40,661 nucleotides of DNA from JBBSOW01 sp038259365 (GCA_038259365.1 JBBSOW010000021.1:1-40661); one strand, 5' to 3'; shown: positions 1 to 8,399, counted from the stretch's first letter. Program-made: numbers and translations. Notes: generated by a model from the letters alone, not told the origin.

Positions 1-153
1 AAATCTGTTGCCTCATGTGGAGTCATGCACGGCGCAAGACAAACTACACGAGGACGGATGTTCAATCCCCAAGGGCGTCCTCGGGTTCGATCTATGGGGT
101 TTGCCCACCAACGGACGGCTACGCCATCGGACCGCTCGCCCGACCACCATTGC

Positions 154-177
154 ACGAACGTATAGTTATTCGTACGT
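154..177. promoter_or_regulatory. Candidate operator of the TetR regulator
   Basis: A 24-bp imperfect palindrome: the left arm ACGAACGTATAG matches the reverse complement of the right arm TTATTCGTACGT at 9 of 12 positions. It lies 21-44 bp before the TetR start and just upstream of the -10-like TATAGT at 181-186. A repressor bound here would cover the -35 region. TetR proteins that control adjacent exporters usually bind such sites; that this one does is inference. Confidence 0.55.
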
Positions 178-180
178 ATT

Positions 181-186
181 TATAGT
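181..186 (+). promoter_or_regulatory. -10 box for the TetR-ABC operon
   Basis: TATAGT matches the consensus TATAAT at five of six positions and lies 11 nt before the ATG at 198, so the leader is very short or absent. No good -35 hexamer is visible; the region is occupied by the palindrome. A second TATAGT lies 20 bp upstream at 161-166. Confidence 0.5.
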
Positions 187-197
187 ATGCTGAGGCC

Positions 198-872
198 ATG
201 TCGAGTGTCACGACCGCGGCGGGCCCGCCCGATGACCGCACCGCCAAGGCACGACTGCGGGACGCCGCCATTGAGCTCGTCGCCGAGGAGGGCAGCGCCA
301 CCCTGAGCGCCCGGAGGGTCGCCGATCGGGCCGGCCTGTCCGCCGGACTGGTCGCCCACCATTTCGGATCCATGCAGGAGCTCCGCACGGCCGCCGATCA
401 GCACGTCACCGGCCTCATTCGCCACCTCAAATCCACCACAATGGGGGCCGGGGCCACGCTCAACGTCCTGGCCAGCGCCTACACCCCCGGATACGGCCCG
501 CTCGTGGGTTACGTGGCCCGGCGCCTCAGCGATCCCTCGCCGGAGGTGGCCGCGTTCGTCGACGAGATGATCGACGACGCGGTCGGCTACCTTGACGAGG
601 CCGAGGCGGCCGGGCACGTCAAGCGGTGCGAGAACCCCCGAGATCGCGCTGCCGTGCTGGTGCTCTCCCAGCTCGGCAATCTGGTCATGAACGATCACCT
701 CAAGCGCGTCTTCGGTGTTGATCTTGCCTCCCCCGATCCGAGCATCGGATCGGGATTTCGGCGCTACTTCGACGCCCTCCTCGGCTTCTACGAAGACGGG
801 CTGCTGACCAGAGACTACGCCCAACAGCTTCGAACATCGGCTCGAGTAGCCGGAGAACAGGCCAGCTCATGA
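198..872 (+). CDS. TetR-family transcriptional regulator
   Basis: A 224-residue DNA-binding repressor of TetR type. The N-terminal helix-turn-helix is clear at about residues 16-60: helix 1 starts near LRDAAIELVAEEG, the recognition part is SARRVADRAGLSAGLVAHHF. The C-terminal two thirds is an alpha-helical ligand-binding domain with no assignable ligand. Its stop overlaps the start of the ABC ATPase (ATGA at 869-872), so it is the first gene of a TetR-ATPase-permease operon and probably represses it. The ATG at 198 fits the usual distance to the HTH. The upstream palindrome at 154-177 is a likely autoregulatory site. The family call is firm; the target operon is inferred from position. Confidence 0.92.
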   Translation: MSSVTTAAGPPDDRTAKARLRDAAIELVAEEGSATLSARRVADRAGLSAGLVAHHFGSMQELRTAADQHVTGLIRHLKSTTMGAGATLNVLASAYTPGYGPLVGYVARRLSDPSPEVAAFVDEMIDDAVGYLDEAEAAGHVKRCENPRDRAAVLVLSQLGNLVMNDHLKRVFGVDLASPDPSIGSGFRRYFDALLGFYEDGLLTRDYAQQLRTSARVAGEQASS

Positions 873-1786
873 GCCACATGATCAGCGAGAATCCGGCCCT
901 GCAAACCGACAAGTTGACCAAGCACTACGGGAGCTTTCCGGCCCTCGTCGATCTTGATCTCGACGTCATCCGAGGTGAGGTGTTCGGCTTCCTGGGGCCC
1001 AACGGCGCCGGCAAGTCCACCGCGATCCGCACGTTGTTGGACGAGATCCGGCCCACCTCGGGCAGCGCTCGGCTGCTGGGGTTCGACTCGCACGCCGACG
1101 CCGTGGCGATCCGGTCCAAGATCGGCTACCTCCCCAGCGACCTGGCCCTCTACCCCAATCTCACGGGCAAGGACACGCTCGCGTTCTTCGGCCGCCTGCG
1201 CAACGGCATCGACTGGCCCTTCGCCAACGCGCTGGCCCAGCGCCTCGACGCCGACCTCACCAAGAAGGTCGGCGCGCTCTCCACGGGCAACCGGCAGAAG
1301 ATCGGGCTGATCCAGTGCTTCATGCACCGGCCCGAGTTGTTGATCATGGACGAGCCCAACGCGGGACTGGATCCCCTGGTGCAGCACGAGTTCCAAACGA
1401 TGCTGCGCGAGGTGGCCGACGACGGCCGCACCGTGTTCTTGTCCAGTCACACCCTGTCCGAGGTGCAGCGCGCGGCCGATCGGGTCGGCATCATCCGCCG
1501 GGGCCGGCTCGTGACGGTGGAGAACATCGCCAGCCTGCGGGCCAAGGCGATCCGCCGGGTGGAGATGGTCTTCGCCACCGCTCCCGACGCCGCCATCTTC
1601 GAGCGACTCACGGGCGCCAAGGACGTCGTCGTCGATGACCATCTCATCCGGTTGTCCTTCGACGGCGACATGCAACAGCTCCTGCACACCGCCATCGAGC
1701 ACTACAGCCTGCTGGACATCTCGACCGAGGAAGCAGATCTCGAGGACATCTTCTTGACCTACTACCGCGAGGAGGCGCGGGTCTGA
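869..1786 (+). CDS. ABC transporter ATP-binding protein (drug-export type)
   Basis: A 305-residue nucleotide-binding subunit that would power the adjacent permease. Visible motifs: Walker A GPNGAGKST at about residues 43-51, a signature written LSTGNRQKIG instead of LSGGQ, Walker B ELLIMDEPNAGLDP, and the H-loop SSHTLSEV. The altered signature with NRQK is normal for the DrrA/CcmA-like subfamily that exports drugs and peptides. The C-terminal 80 residues are an extra domain seen in that subfamily. The start overlaps the regulator's stop; a second Met three codons in (878) is a possible alternative. The stop shares one base with the permease start, so the pair is translationally coupled. Substrate cannot be read from sequence. 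Confidence 0.93.
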   Translation: MSHMISENPALQTDKLTKHYGSFPALVDLDLDVIRGEVFGFLGPNGAGKSTAIRTLLDEIRPTSGSARLLGFDSHADAVAIRSKIGYLPSDLALYPNLTGKDTLAFFGRLRNGIDWPFANALAQRLDADLTKKVGALSTGNRQKIGLIQCFMHRPELLIMDEPNAGLDPLVQHEFQTMLREVADDGRTVFLSSHTLSEVQRAADRVGIIRRGRLVTVENIASLRAKAIRRVEMVFATAPDAAIFERLTGAKDVVVDDHLIRLSFDGDMQQLLHTAIEHYSLLDISTEEADLEDIFLTYYREEARV

Positions 1787-3438
1787 TGTCCGCAGTCGCC
1801 GTCGTCGGCCAATCGCTGCGGGATCGCTACCGCGGGTCCCTGATCGCCACCGTGGCGCTGGCCGCCATGCTCGTCCTGGCGGCCGCCGCCTACGGCCAGA
1901 TCGACGTCGCCGTCTACGACTCCATGCCGGCCGCCGTCCGCAGCACCATGGGCATCCCGCTAGGGGCGGACGGCCAGCTGCTGGCCTATACCGTCATGTT
2001 CGCCACGATGGGCGGGTTGGCCCTGGGCGGGGTCGCCATCTCGATCGGCGCCGCGTCCATCGCCGGCGAGGAGGGGGCCGGGCGGTTGGGCCTCCTGCTG
2101 GGGACGCCCACCACCCGCGCCGGCGTGCTGACGGCGAAGGCCGTCACGCTGGTGATGTTGATCGGTTTCGCCGGGTTGGGCCTGTGGGCCGCCGGCCACC
2201 TCGCTCCCGTCCTCCTGGGCTTCGAGCTGGGGCAGACCCACGTGGGCGCCATGGCGTTGACGCTGACGCTGAGCTCGCTGTTCTACGGCTTCCTCGCGCT
2301 CGGCCTCGGGGCCGCGACGGGAAACCGCGGGCTCGGTTCGGGCGTCGCCTCGGCCGTCCTGGTGCTCGGCTTCGTCACCTCGGGAATTCTTCCCCTATTC
2401 TCGGCCACCGAAAACCTCGCCGAGGCGATTCCCTGGTCCTGGCTCGCCGACAACCAACCGCTCGTCAACGGGCTCGACGCCGGCCACGTCGCCCTCTTCG
2501 TCGTCGGTATCGTGGCGTTCTACGCCGTCGGCGTCGCGGGCCTGCGCCGACGAGACCTGCGTGGCCGCTCGGCGGGCGGCTCCCTGTTCGACAAGGCCAA
2601 GCAGAACCCGACGGTGGCCAAAAGCGTGGAGCGGCTCACCGGATCGGTAAAGTCCTCCAGCCTGCTCGCCAAGACCTTCAGCTCCTACCAGGGCCTACTC
2701 AGCGTCGTCGCCGGGATCATGTTCGCCTATATGGGGTTGCTGCTCGGGCCGCTGTACTCGGCCATGGAGGAGACGGTGAAGACGCTGTCCGGCGCCTTGC
2801 CGGAGCAGTTGCTCGTCCTGGTCGGCGGCGCCGACATGGGCAGCCCCGAGGGCTTCTACCAGACCGAGACCCTCGGTCTGGTAGCGCCGATCGCGGTGAT
2901 CCTGGTCGGCATCGTCGTGAGCGGCCGCGCCATCGCCGGGGAGGAGACGGCCCGGCGGATGGGGCTGTTGCTGGCCCAGCCGATCGGCCGCGCGGCGATC
3001 GTCCGGGACACCGCCGCCGTCATGCTCGGCTACGTCGCCATCGTCAGCTTCGCCACGGTTGCCGGTATCGCCGGAGGCTCGCTCATCGGCGGTCTGGACA
3101 TGAACCTGTGGTTCATCGCCCAGACCGGGCTCATGATCTTCGCGCTCGGGGCTGTGTTCGGCGGCCTGGCCCTGGCCCTCTCGGCCGGCACCGGAAAACC
3201 GAGCGTGGCCACCTTCGTGACGGTGGGGGTGGCCGCCGTGGCCTATTTCGCGGACTCGATGCTGACGCTGGCGGGCGCCGACGCCTGGGCGAGGCTCTCG
3301 CCGTTCTACTACTATGGCGCCGCCGAACCCCTCGCCAACGGCGCGAACTGGGGCCACCTGGCGATCCTGCTGGGCGCCGCCGTTGTGCTCATCGCGGCGG
3401 CCTTCCCGCTGTTCCAGCGCCGCGACCTGCGCCACTGA
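1786..3438 (+). CDS. ABC-2 type permease with two fused homologous halves
   Basis: A 550-residue polytopic membrane protein, about twelve predicted segments. It is an internal duplication: the motif IAGEEGAGRLGLLLGTP near residue 90 recurs as IAGEETARRMGLLLAQP near residue 385, each following a hydrophobic segment. This two-half arrangement is typical of actinobacterial exporters annotated as polyketide antibiotic or tetronasin exporters, so it can pair with a single ATPase type to form a full transporter. It starts one base before the ATPase gene ends (TGATG). The gene ends 15 bp before the stop of the convergent VWA gene, leaving almost no room for a terminator. Role in efflux is known for the family; substrate is unknown. 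Confidence 0.9.
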   Translation: MSAVAVVGQSLRDRYRGSLIATVALAAMLVLAAAAYGQIDVAVYDSMPAAVRSTMGIPLGADGQLLAYTVMFATMGGLALGGVAISIGAASIAGEEGAGRLGLLLGTPTTRAGVLTAKAVTLVMLIGFAGLGLWAAGHLAPVLLGFELGQTHVGAMALTLTLSSLFYGFLALGLGAATGNRGLGSGVASAVLVLGFVTSGILPLFSATENLAEAIPWSWLADNQPLVNGLDAGHVALFVVGIVAFYAVGVAGLRRRDLRGRSAGGSLFDKAKQNPTVAKSVERLTGSVKSSSLLAKTFSSYQGLLSVVAGIMFAYMGLLLGPLYSAMEETVKTLSGALPEQLLVLVGGADMGSPEGFYQTETLGLVAPIAVILVGIVVSGRAIAGEETARRMGLLLAQPIGRAAIVRDTAAVMLGYVAIVSFATVAGIAGGSLIGGLDMNLWFIAQTGLMIFALGAVFGGLALALSAGTGKPSVATFVTVGVAAVAYFADSMLTLAGADAWARLSPFYYYGAAEPLANGANWGHLAILLGAAVVLIAAAFPLFQRRDLRH

Positions 3439-3453
3439 GTCGGCCACCCCGGG

Positions 3454-5472
3454 CTAGGCCCAGCCGCCGAACATTTCGCGGTAGGTCCCGGCTTCGCCTC
3501 CGTGCGCGCCCAAGAACGATCCGACGACGGCGGCGCCGAGATCGTCCAGCTCGGGGGCGACCACGCGGCCGTCGACGCGCTTGGCCAACTGCTCGATGAA
3601 GCGGCCGAGCCCCGGGTCATCGCCGAGCTTGAAGAACGTGGTCTGCGCGCCGAGCCGGCCGGCGTTGTCCAGTTCGCGCACCGAGTAGGCGATGGTCAGG
3701 GGGTGCGGCGGGTACGCGAACTCGATCTCCCCGCCCGGGGCGAGGTGGGAGGTCGGCTCCCCGTCGGTGACGACGAGCAGCACCGGCTGGGCGCTGGGGT
3801 TCTTGCGGAAGTGCCGGTTGGCCAGTAGCAGGGCGTGATGCAGGTTGGTGCCCTTCTCCCAGACCGGCTCCAGCCCGGTGAGTTCGTCGATGTCCATCTT
3901 CTTGGCCGCCCGGCCGAACGCGATGAGCTGCAGCTTGTCGCCGCGGAACCGGGAGCTGATCAGGGTGTTGAGCGCCAGCGCGGTGCGCTTCATCGGCACC
4001 CAGCGGCCGTCCATCGCCATGGAGAACGAGGTGTCCACGAGCAGCGCCACGGCGGCCTGGGTGCGGGCCTCGGTCTCGCGCACCTCGACGTCGTCGACGC
4101 GGATGCGCACTCGGCCGGCCCTATCCCTGGCATCGGTGTCGCCGGACTCGCCGGCCGCCCGCACGACGGCGTTGGTGATGGTCTTGGTCACGTCCCACGG
4201 CTCGGTGTCGCCGAACGCCCACTGCCGCGTCGCGCCCGAGAGTTCGCCGGCGGCGCCGGCGGAGCGCAGATCGCGCTGGCCTTGGCGCCCGCTGAGCCGG
4301 GTGGCGACGTCGGAGAGCAACGCCTTGCCGAGCTGGCGCATGGCCTTCGGCGAAAGCGCGAGCTGGCCGTCCGAGGTCTTCTTCAAGTACCCCGAGTTGC
4401 TGAGCGCCTTCTCCAGCTCGGCCAGGGTCTTGGCACTCACCGCCGCGTCGCCGCCGACCTGTTTGGCCAGCTTGTCCAGATCGACGTCGTCCATCTGGGC
4501 GCCGGGATAGGACTGCGAGAGCTGCTCGGCCAGGTCGTCGAGATCGGCCAGATCCTCCAGGGCCCCGGTGCCGTCGCCGAGGCCGAGGCCCTGTTCGCCG
4601 CTGAAGCCTTCGGCGCCGTCCCAATCCTCACCGGGGCGCAAGGCCTCCAGGTTGGCGTCGAGCTGAGAGAGAGACTGCATCAGCTCCGGCGAGCCGAACG
4701 CCTGCTGCGAGAGCTCCGCCAGCTCCTGGCGCTGCTCGGCCGACATCGAGTTGAACATGCGCTGCGCCGCCGCCGAACGCTTGGCCAGGGCGTCGATGAG
4801 TTCGTCGACGGTTCTCGGGTTCTCCGGAAAGTACGCGCCGTGCTTGGCCATGAACTCGTCGAAGTCGGCCTGGGTGTCCTGGCCGGACCGGTGCTTGTCC
4901 AGCAGATTGTTCAGGTCGCGGATCATCTCGGTGACGGCGGCCCGGTCCTCGTCGCTGGCGTTCTCCAGCGCCTGCTTCATGCCGGCGAAGCGCTGATCCA
5001 GCACCTCGCGGCCGAGCAGGTCCTTGATCTGTTCGTAGTTCTGCCGCGCCTCGGCGCTGCGCCACTCGTAGCTGCTCAGCTCCGAGACCGCCGCGGCCGT
5101 CGAGGACGGCAGGTTCTCGATCCGCATCTCGGCGAAGCGGGCGTCCTCGTCGAGGTCGCGGGCCAGCTGCTTGCGCTCCTCCAGCACCGCACGGTCCAGC
5201 AGTTCCTTGATCTGGCCCATAGTCCCGTCGAGGTTGTGCTTGCGCAGCAACTCCTGGCGCTTCTGGGCGACCTTGCGGGCCAGCTCGTCGAGGCCCACCT
5301 GCTGCTCACCGCCGCGGCGGAGGAACTCCTTCATGGCACGCTCGGGTGAGTACCCCGCCATGACTTCGGCGCCGATCGCGTCGAGGGCCTCGCCCAGGTC
5401 TAGCGGCGGGGCCAGCGGATCACCACCGAGGTAGCGACCGTAGCGGGAGCGGTGCGCGTCGGACATGCTCAC
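3454..5472 (-). CDS. VWA-domain protein partnered with a MoxR-like ATPase
   Basis: 672 residues. The N-terminal two thirds is charged and helical, with no recognised domain. The C-terminal part is a von Willebrand factor A fold with a MIDAS metal site: VDTSFSM puts the DxSxS ligands at about Asp480, Ser482 and Ser484, and a later VVTDGEP supplies the last Asp. Proteins of this kind act with AAA ATPases as chaperone- or chelatase-like pairs. The GTG start at 5472 overlaps the stop of the ATPase gene (GTGA), which favours it over the ATG at 5466. No signal peptide or membrane segment is seen, so it is probably cytoplasmic. The client protein or metal is unknown. Confidence 0.9.
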   Translation of the reverse strand: MSMSDAHRSRYGRYLGGDPLAPPLDLGEALDAIGAEVMAGYSPERAMKEFLRRGGEQQVGLDELARKVAQKRQELLRKHNLDGTMGQIKELLDRAVLEERKQLARDLDEDARFAEMRIENLPSSTAAAVSELSSYEWRSAEARQNYEQIKDLLGREVLDQRFAGMKQALENASDEDRAAVTEMIRDLNNLLDKHRSGQDTQADFDEFMAKHGAYFPENPRTVDELIDALAKRSAAAQRMFNSMSAEQRQELAELSQQAFGSPELMQSLSQLDANLEALRPGEDWDGAEGFSGEQGLGLGDGTGALEDLADLDDLAEQLSQSYPGAQMDDVDLDKLAKQVGGDAAVSAKTLAELEKALSNSGYLKKTSDGQLALSPKAMRQLGKALLSDVATRLSGRQGQRDLRSAGAAGELSGATRQWAFGDTEPWDVTKTITNAVVRAAGESGDTDARDRAGRVRIRVDDVEVRETEARTQAAVALLVDTSFSMAMDGRWVPMKRTALALNTLISSRFRGDKLQLIAFGRAAKKMDIDELTGLEPVWEKGTNLHHALLLANRHFRKNPSAQPVLLVVTDGEPTSHLAPGGEIEFAYPPHPLTIAYSVRELDNAGRLGAQTTFFKLGDDPGLGRFIEQLAKRVDGRVVAPELDDLGAAVVGSFLGAHGGEAGTYREMFGGWA

Positions 5473-6848
5473 CCGTAGATCGTTTCGCCGTCGCCGGTCT
5501 CCTTGCCGATCTTGCGGGCCAGGTAGAGCCCTTCCAGGGCCAGCTCGATGGCGCCGGCCCGCTGACCGTCGGTCTGGGCGTCCAGCTTGTCGCAGATCTC
5601 GTCGTACACCACGGACTCCCCGAGCACGGGCAGGCCGGCGAGGAAGTCGCGCGCGGTCACCTGCTCCCCGGTGGTGACCATGACGCCGGTCTGGATGGCC
5701 CCCATGAGGGCGGCCAGGTTGACCCCGCGCAGGCTGGACCTCACGGTCTCCGACGTGGCGGTGCGCAGCAGGTGGTTCAGCACCTCGCGCTCCCGACCCT
5801 CCTCGCCGGTCTCGAACTCGATCTTGCCGCCGAGCACGTCCACCGCGGTCTCGAGATCGACGACGCGGGCGACGGCCTCGTCCTCGCCGTGCACGGTGGC
5901 GCGGTGCAGCGCGGCCGCGGCGATGGTCTCGGCCCCGGCGATGGCGAAGCGGGCGGAGACGCCCGAGCGCTGGTCGACCGCGGAGGATCCGCGCAGGTTG
6001 CGGGTGAAGCGGGCCAGGATCTCGATGAGGTACTCGGGCACCTCGGCCACCAGGTCCGCCTCTTGGGCGATGACGGCCATCTCGTCGTCGAGGGCGCGGG
6101 GGTAGTGGGTGCGTATCTCGGCGCCGAAGCGGTCCTTGAGCGGGGTGATGATCCGGCCGCGATTGGTGTAATCCTCCGGGTTGGCGCTCGCGACGACGAG
6201 CACGTCCAGCGGTAGGCGCAGCACATAGCCACGGATCTGGATGTCGCGCTCCTCCATCACGTTGAGCATCGCCACCTGGATGCGCTCGGCCAGGTCGGGC
6301 AGCTCGTTGATGGCCACGATGCCGCGGTGGCTGCGCGGGATGAGGCCGAAGTGGATGGTCTCCGGGTCGCCCAGCGAGCGGCCCTCGGCCACCTTGATCG
6401 GGTCCACGTCGCCGATCAGGTCGGCGACCGAGGTGTCGGGGGTGGCGAGCTTCTCGGCGTAGCGCAGGTCGCGGTGCACCCAGGCGATGGGGAGGCCCTC
6501 GCCCAGCTCGTCGGCCCGTCGGATGGAGGCTGGCGAGATCGGCTCGAACGGGTGCTCGCCCAGCTCCGAGCCCTCAATCACGGGCGTCCACTCGTCGAGC
6601 AGGCCGACGAGGGTGCGCAGGATCCGGGTCTTGCCCTGGCCTCGCTCGCCCAGCAGCACCATGTCGTGCCCGGCGATGATCGCCCGCTCCACCTGCGGAA
6701 TCACCGAATCCGCGAACCCGTGCAGGCCGGGCCAGGGGTCTCGGCCTTCGGCCAGAGCCGCGAGGAGATTGTCCCGCAGCTCTGTCTTCAGCGATTTCTG
6801 GACGTGGTCGGTGGCGCGAAGCTCACCCAGGGTGGCAGGTCGGTTCAC
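5469..6848 (-). CDS. MoxR/magnesium-chelatase-like AAA+ ATPase
   Basis: A 459-residue ATPase. Walker A is LLGERGQGKTR at about residues 66-75. An AAA+ sensor-1 segment, VVASANPEDYTNRGRIITPLKDRFGAEI, resembles Mg-chelatase subunit I and MoxR proteins. I place the start at GTG 6848 (MNRPATLGEL) because the frame further upstream looks non-coding and because TAAATT ends 7 nt before this GTG. Its stop overlaps the VWA start, so both proteins are probably made together at similar levels. Such pairs are widespread in actinobacteria and are thought to remodel or metallate a partner. No partner operon (for example a cobalt chelatase) is present nearby, so the function stays open. Confidence 0.9.
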   Translation of the reverse strand: MNRPATLGELRATDHVQKSLKTELRDNLLAALAEGRDPWPGLHGFADSVIPQVERAIIAGHDMVLLGERGQGKTRILRTLVGLLDEWTPVIEGSELGEHPFEPISPASIRRADELGEGLPIAWVHRDLRYAEKLATPDTSVADLIGDVDPIKVAEGRSLGDPETIHFGLIPRSHRGIVAINELPDLAERIQVAMLNVMEERDIQIRGYVLRLPLDVLVVASANPEDYTNRGRIITPLKDRFGAEIRTHYPRALDDEMAVIAQEADLVAEVPEYLIEILARFTRNLRGSSAVDQRSGVSARFAIAGAETIAAAALHRATVHGEDEAVARVVDLETAVDVLGGKIEFETGEEGREREVLNHLLRTATSETVRSSLRGVNLAALMGAIQTGVMVTTGEQVTARDFLAGLPVLGESVVYDEICDKLDAQTDGQRAGAIELALEGLYLARKIGKETGDGETIYG

Positions 6849-6855
6849 GCTTTCG

Positions 6856-6861
6856 AATTTA
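6856..6861 (-). promoter_or_regulatory. -10-like box of the MoxR-VWA operon
   Basis: TAAATT on the minus strand, 7 nt before the GTG at 6848. It supports both this start and a leaderless transcript. No -35 match was found. Confidence 0.45.
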
Positions 6862-6966
6862 GCTCGCCACCCAATAGCGGGCGCCGGGTGTGTCGTGGGA
6901 TCACCTCGGGTCGGTTCGGGGATGGTCGATGGATCCCGACTTCGTGGACCCTCACGAGAGCGGGCG

Positions 6967-7286
6967 TCAGTCCTGGATGCTGAGAGCCAGCCGACCAGCC
7001 AAGGCGACGTAGGTGCCGGCGAAGATCCGGCGCATCCACCGCACGACCGTCGGCCGGGAGATGACGTGACGTCGCATCGTCGCGGCAAAGGCTCCGTAGA
7101 ACGAGAAGACGACGCGGCTGATGACCATGAACACCCCGCCGAGCGCCAGCATGCTCGCCAAACTGTTGGCAGCCTCGGGCGGCACGAACTGGGGGAGGAG
7201 GGCGAAGACGGAGATGGTCAGCTTCGGGCCCCCGTGCCGGGAGTGGCCACGATCACCAGGCTGGTCCGCAAGAACGCCACGGTCAT
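6967..7286 (-). pseudogene. LysE/RhtB-type exporter, internal deletion and frameshift
   Basis: The start and end of a LysE-family amino-acid exporter are joined with the middle missing. From ATG 7286 the frame reads MTVAFLRTSLVIVATPGTGA, the typical first transmembrane segment, then stops at a TGA two codons later. In another frame the sequence picks up at PKLTISVFALLPQFVPPE and runs to the stop at 6967, matching the family's NPK...FLPQFVP segment, last helix and tail. Family members are about 205 residues; roughly 110-120 central residues are absent. A GAGAAG ribosome site remains 7 nt before the ATG. The gene cannot make a working exporter. The junction lies near 7222-7230. Confidence 0.85.
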
Positions 7287-7425
7287 GATCGTTCTTCTCG
7301 TTGCCGACCTGCTCCGATGACCACCCCCCGCATGACCACTCGATCGCCCAGATTACCTTCGGAGACCCCAGAGACCTCCCCGAGGAGACTTCGTGGTGGT
7401 TGGTCGACGTACTTGGAAAAGTGCC

Positions 7426-7431
7426 TATACT
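7426..7431 (+). promoter_or_regulatory. -10 box of the Phd/RelE-type module
   Basis: TATACT, five of six to consensus, ends 7 nt before the ATG at 7439. This spacing makes a leaderless transcript likely and favours 7439 over the ATG at 7433. Confidence 0.6.
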
Positions 7432-7438
7432 TATGGCT

Positions 7439-7729
7439 ATGAACGAGTGCTCGCTAGCTGACGCCCGGAACCGACTCTCCGAACTTGTCGCCGACGTGGA
7501 GAAAACCCACCAACGGGTGACCGTCACCAAGCACGGCCATCCAGCGGCGATCCTCATCTCACCGGAGGACCTGGCCTCTCTGGAAGAGACGCTCGACATT
7601 CTCTCCACTCCCGGAGCCTTGGACGAGATCCGGGAGGCGGAAGCCGAGATCGCCCGAGGCGAGACGTTCGATGAAGCGTTGATCCGGTCCGACCTGGCAG
7701 CGCGGGCCCGTCACCCTGAAATCACGTGA
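7439..7729 (+). CDS. Phd/YefM-family antitoxin
   Basis: A 96-residue antitoxin. The N-terminal half has the Phd/YefM pattern: NECSLADARNRLSELV, then VTVTKHGHPAAILISPEDL, which forms the DNA-binding dimer fold. The acidic C-terminal tail (IREAEAEIARGETFDEAL) would wrap the toxin. Its stop overlaps the toxin start (GTGA at 7726-7729), the usual translational coupling in these modules. In the family, antitoxin and complex repress their own promoter; the TATACT box just upstream is the likely target. Two in-frame ATGs exist (7433 and 7439); I prefer 7439 from the promoter spacing, and there is no ribosome-binding site for either. Confidence 0.9.
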   Translation: MNECSLADARNRLSELVADVEKTHQRVTVTKHGHPAAILISPEDLASLEETLDILSTPGALDEIREAEAEIARGETFDEALIRSDLAARARHPEIT

Positions 7730-8007
7730 CGGCAAGCTCCGGTCCCTACCGGGTGGAGTTTGCGGCAAGCGCACGTCGTGGTATCGCAAAGTTGACCGAG
7801 AAGTCCGCCGCAGCCGCCATCGAGTTCTGCTTTGGCCCCCTGGCAAGCAATCCCTACCGGGTCGGCAAACCACTCACCCGAGACCTGGCCGACCATCACA
7901 GCGCACGGCGCGGGGACTACCGCGTTGTTTACCGCATCGACGACCCCGCTCACAGGGTCTTCGTAGTCCGCGTAGAACACCGAAGGGACGTCTACCGCCC
8001 ACGCTGA
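7726..8007 (+). CDS. RelE/ParE-family toxin
   Basis: A 93-residue toxin, starting at GTG 7726 in a GTGA overlap with its antitoxin. Recognisable features are YRVEFAASARRGIAKL at the N-terminus, ...NPYRVGKPLTRDL in the middle, and the C-terminal core RRGDYRVVYRIDD...VVRVEHRRDVY. The RGDYRVVY...V...HRRDVY pattern is that of RelE-type ribosome-dependent mRNA endonucleases, with the basic residues and a C-terminal Tyr that such toxins use. Length fits the family. Activity is inferred. The gene runs towards the DUF2277 gene on the opposite strand, with 58 bp between the two stops. Confidence 0.9.
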   Translation: MTASSGPYRVEFAASARRGIAKLTEKSAAAAIEFCFGPLASNPYRVGKPLTRDLADHHSARRGDYRVVYRIDDPAHRVFVVRVEHRRDVYRPR

Positions 8008-8065
8008 GGTCGAGCGACGGCGACCGGCCCAGCGATTGATGCCGCGTGAGCCCAGCCGTGAGGTC

Positions 8066-8332
8066 TCAGCCGAAGCGGACGCGGTTGCGCTCGCGGGCCT
8101 TCTCGGCCTCGATGTCGCGGTCCTTGGGCGGGGCCGTGGTGACGAGCCGGTCGAGCAGCCGGGCCGTGATCTCGGTGATCCCGGCCACCGCCTCGTCGAA
8201 GGCGGCCTGGTTCGCGTGCGACGGTTTGGTGGCACCGCTGATCTTGCGGACGTATTGCAGCGCGGCGGCCTCGATCTCGGTATTGCTAGCCGGTGGCGCG
8301 TAGTTGTGGAGCACTCGGATGTTTCGGCACAT
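8066..8332 (-). CDS. DUF2277 family protein
   Basis: An 88-residue conserved protein. It begins MCRNIRVLHNYAPPAS and continues with AALQYVRKISGATKPSHANQAAFDEAV, the diagnostic sequence of DUF2277. No enzyme activity is established for the family as far as I know. The conserved Cys2 and the CRNI start suggest a metal or thiol role, but that is only a guess. I chose ATG 8332 rather than 8341 because family members begin at MCRNI and because CAAAAT ends 7 nt before it. It is divergent from ppgK, with 67 bp between the two starts. Confidence 0.88.
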   Translation of the reverse strand: MCRNIRVLHNYAPPASNTEIEAAALQYVRKISGATKPSHANQAAFDEAVAGITEITARLLDRLVTTAPPKDRDIEAEKARERNRVRFG

Positions 8333-8339
8333 GACACCC

Positions 8340-8345
8340 ATTTTG
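8340..8345 (-). promoter_or_regulatory. -10-like box of the DUF2277 gene
   Basis: CAAAAT on the minus strand, 7 nt before ATG 8332. Weak match on its own, but it has the spacing seen before many genes here. Confidence 0.3.
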
Positions 8346-8387
8346 CTTCAACACGGCCCCCGGATCTAGTGCCACCGCTCCGCGGGC

Positions 8388-8393
8388 TAGGCT
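8388..8393 (+). promoter_or_regulatory. -10-like box of ppgK
   Basis: TAGGCT ends 6 nt before GTG 8400. The segment TAGGCTCCAACGGTG is nearly the same as that before nadE (TAGGCTCAACGGGTG), pointing to two leaderless promoters of one kind. Confidence 0.5.
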
Positions 8394-8399
8394 CCAACG

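Noticed and set aside
1..153. A gene in the first 150 bases
   Set aside because: A 61-codon frame (8-193) lacks a ribosome-binding site or likeness and overlaps the TetR promoter.
2184..3599. Long open frame (about 470 codons) overlapping the permease on the same strand
   Set aside because: Arg/Pro-rich translation typical of a GC-rich shadow frame; the permease in the other frame has clear membrane segments and motifs.
3835..5349. Long plus-strand frame antisense to the VWA gene
   Set aside because: Leu/Val/Gly-rich antisense shadow with no motif; the VWA gene on the other strand is well supported.
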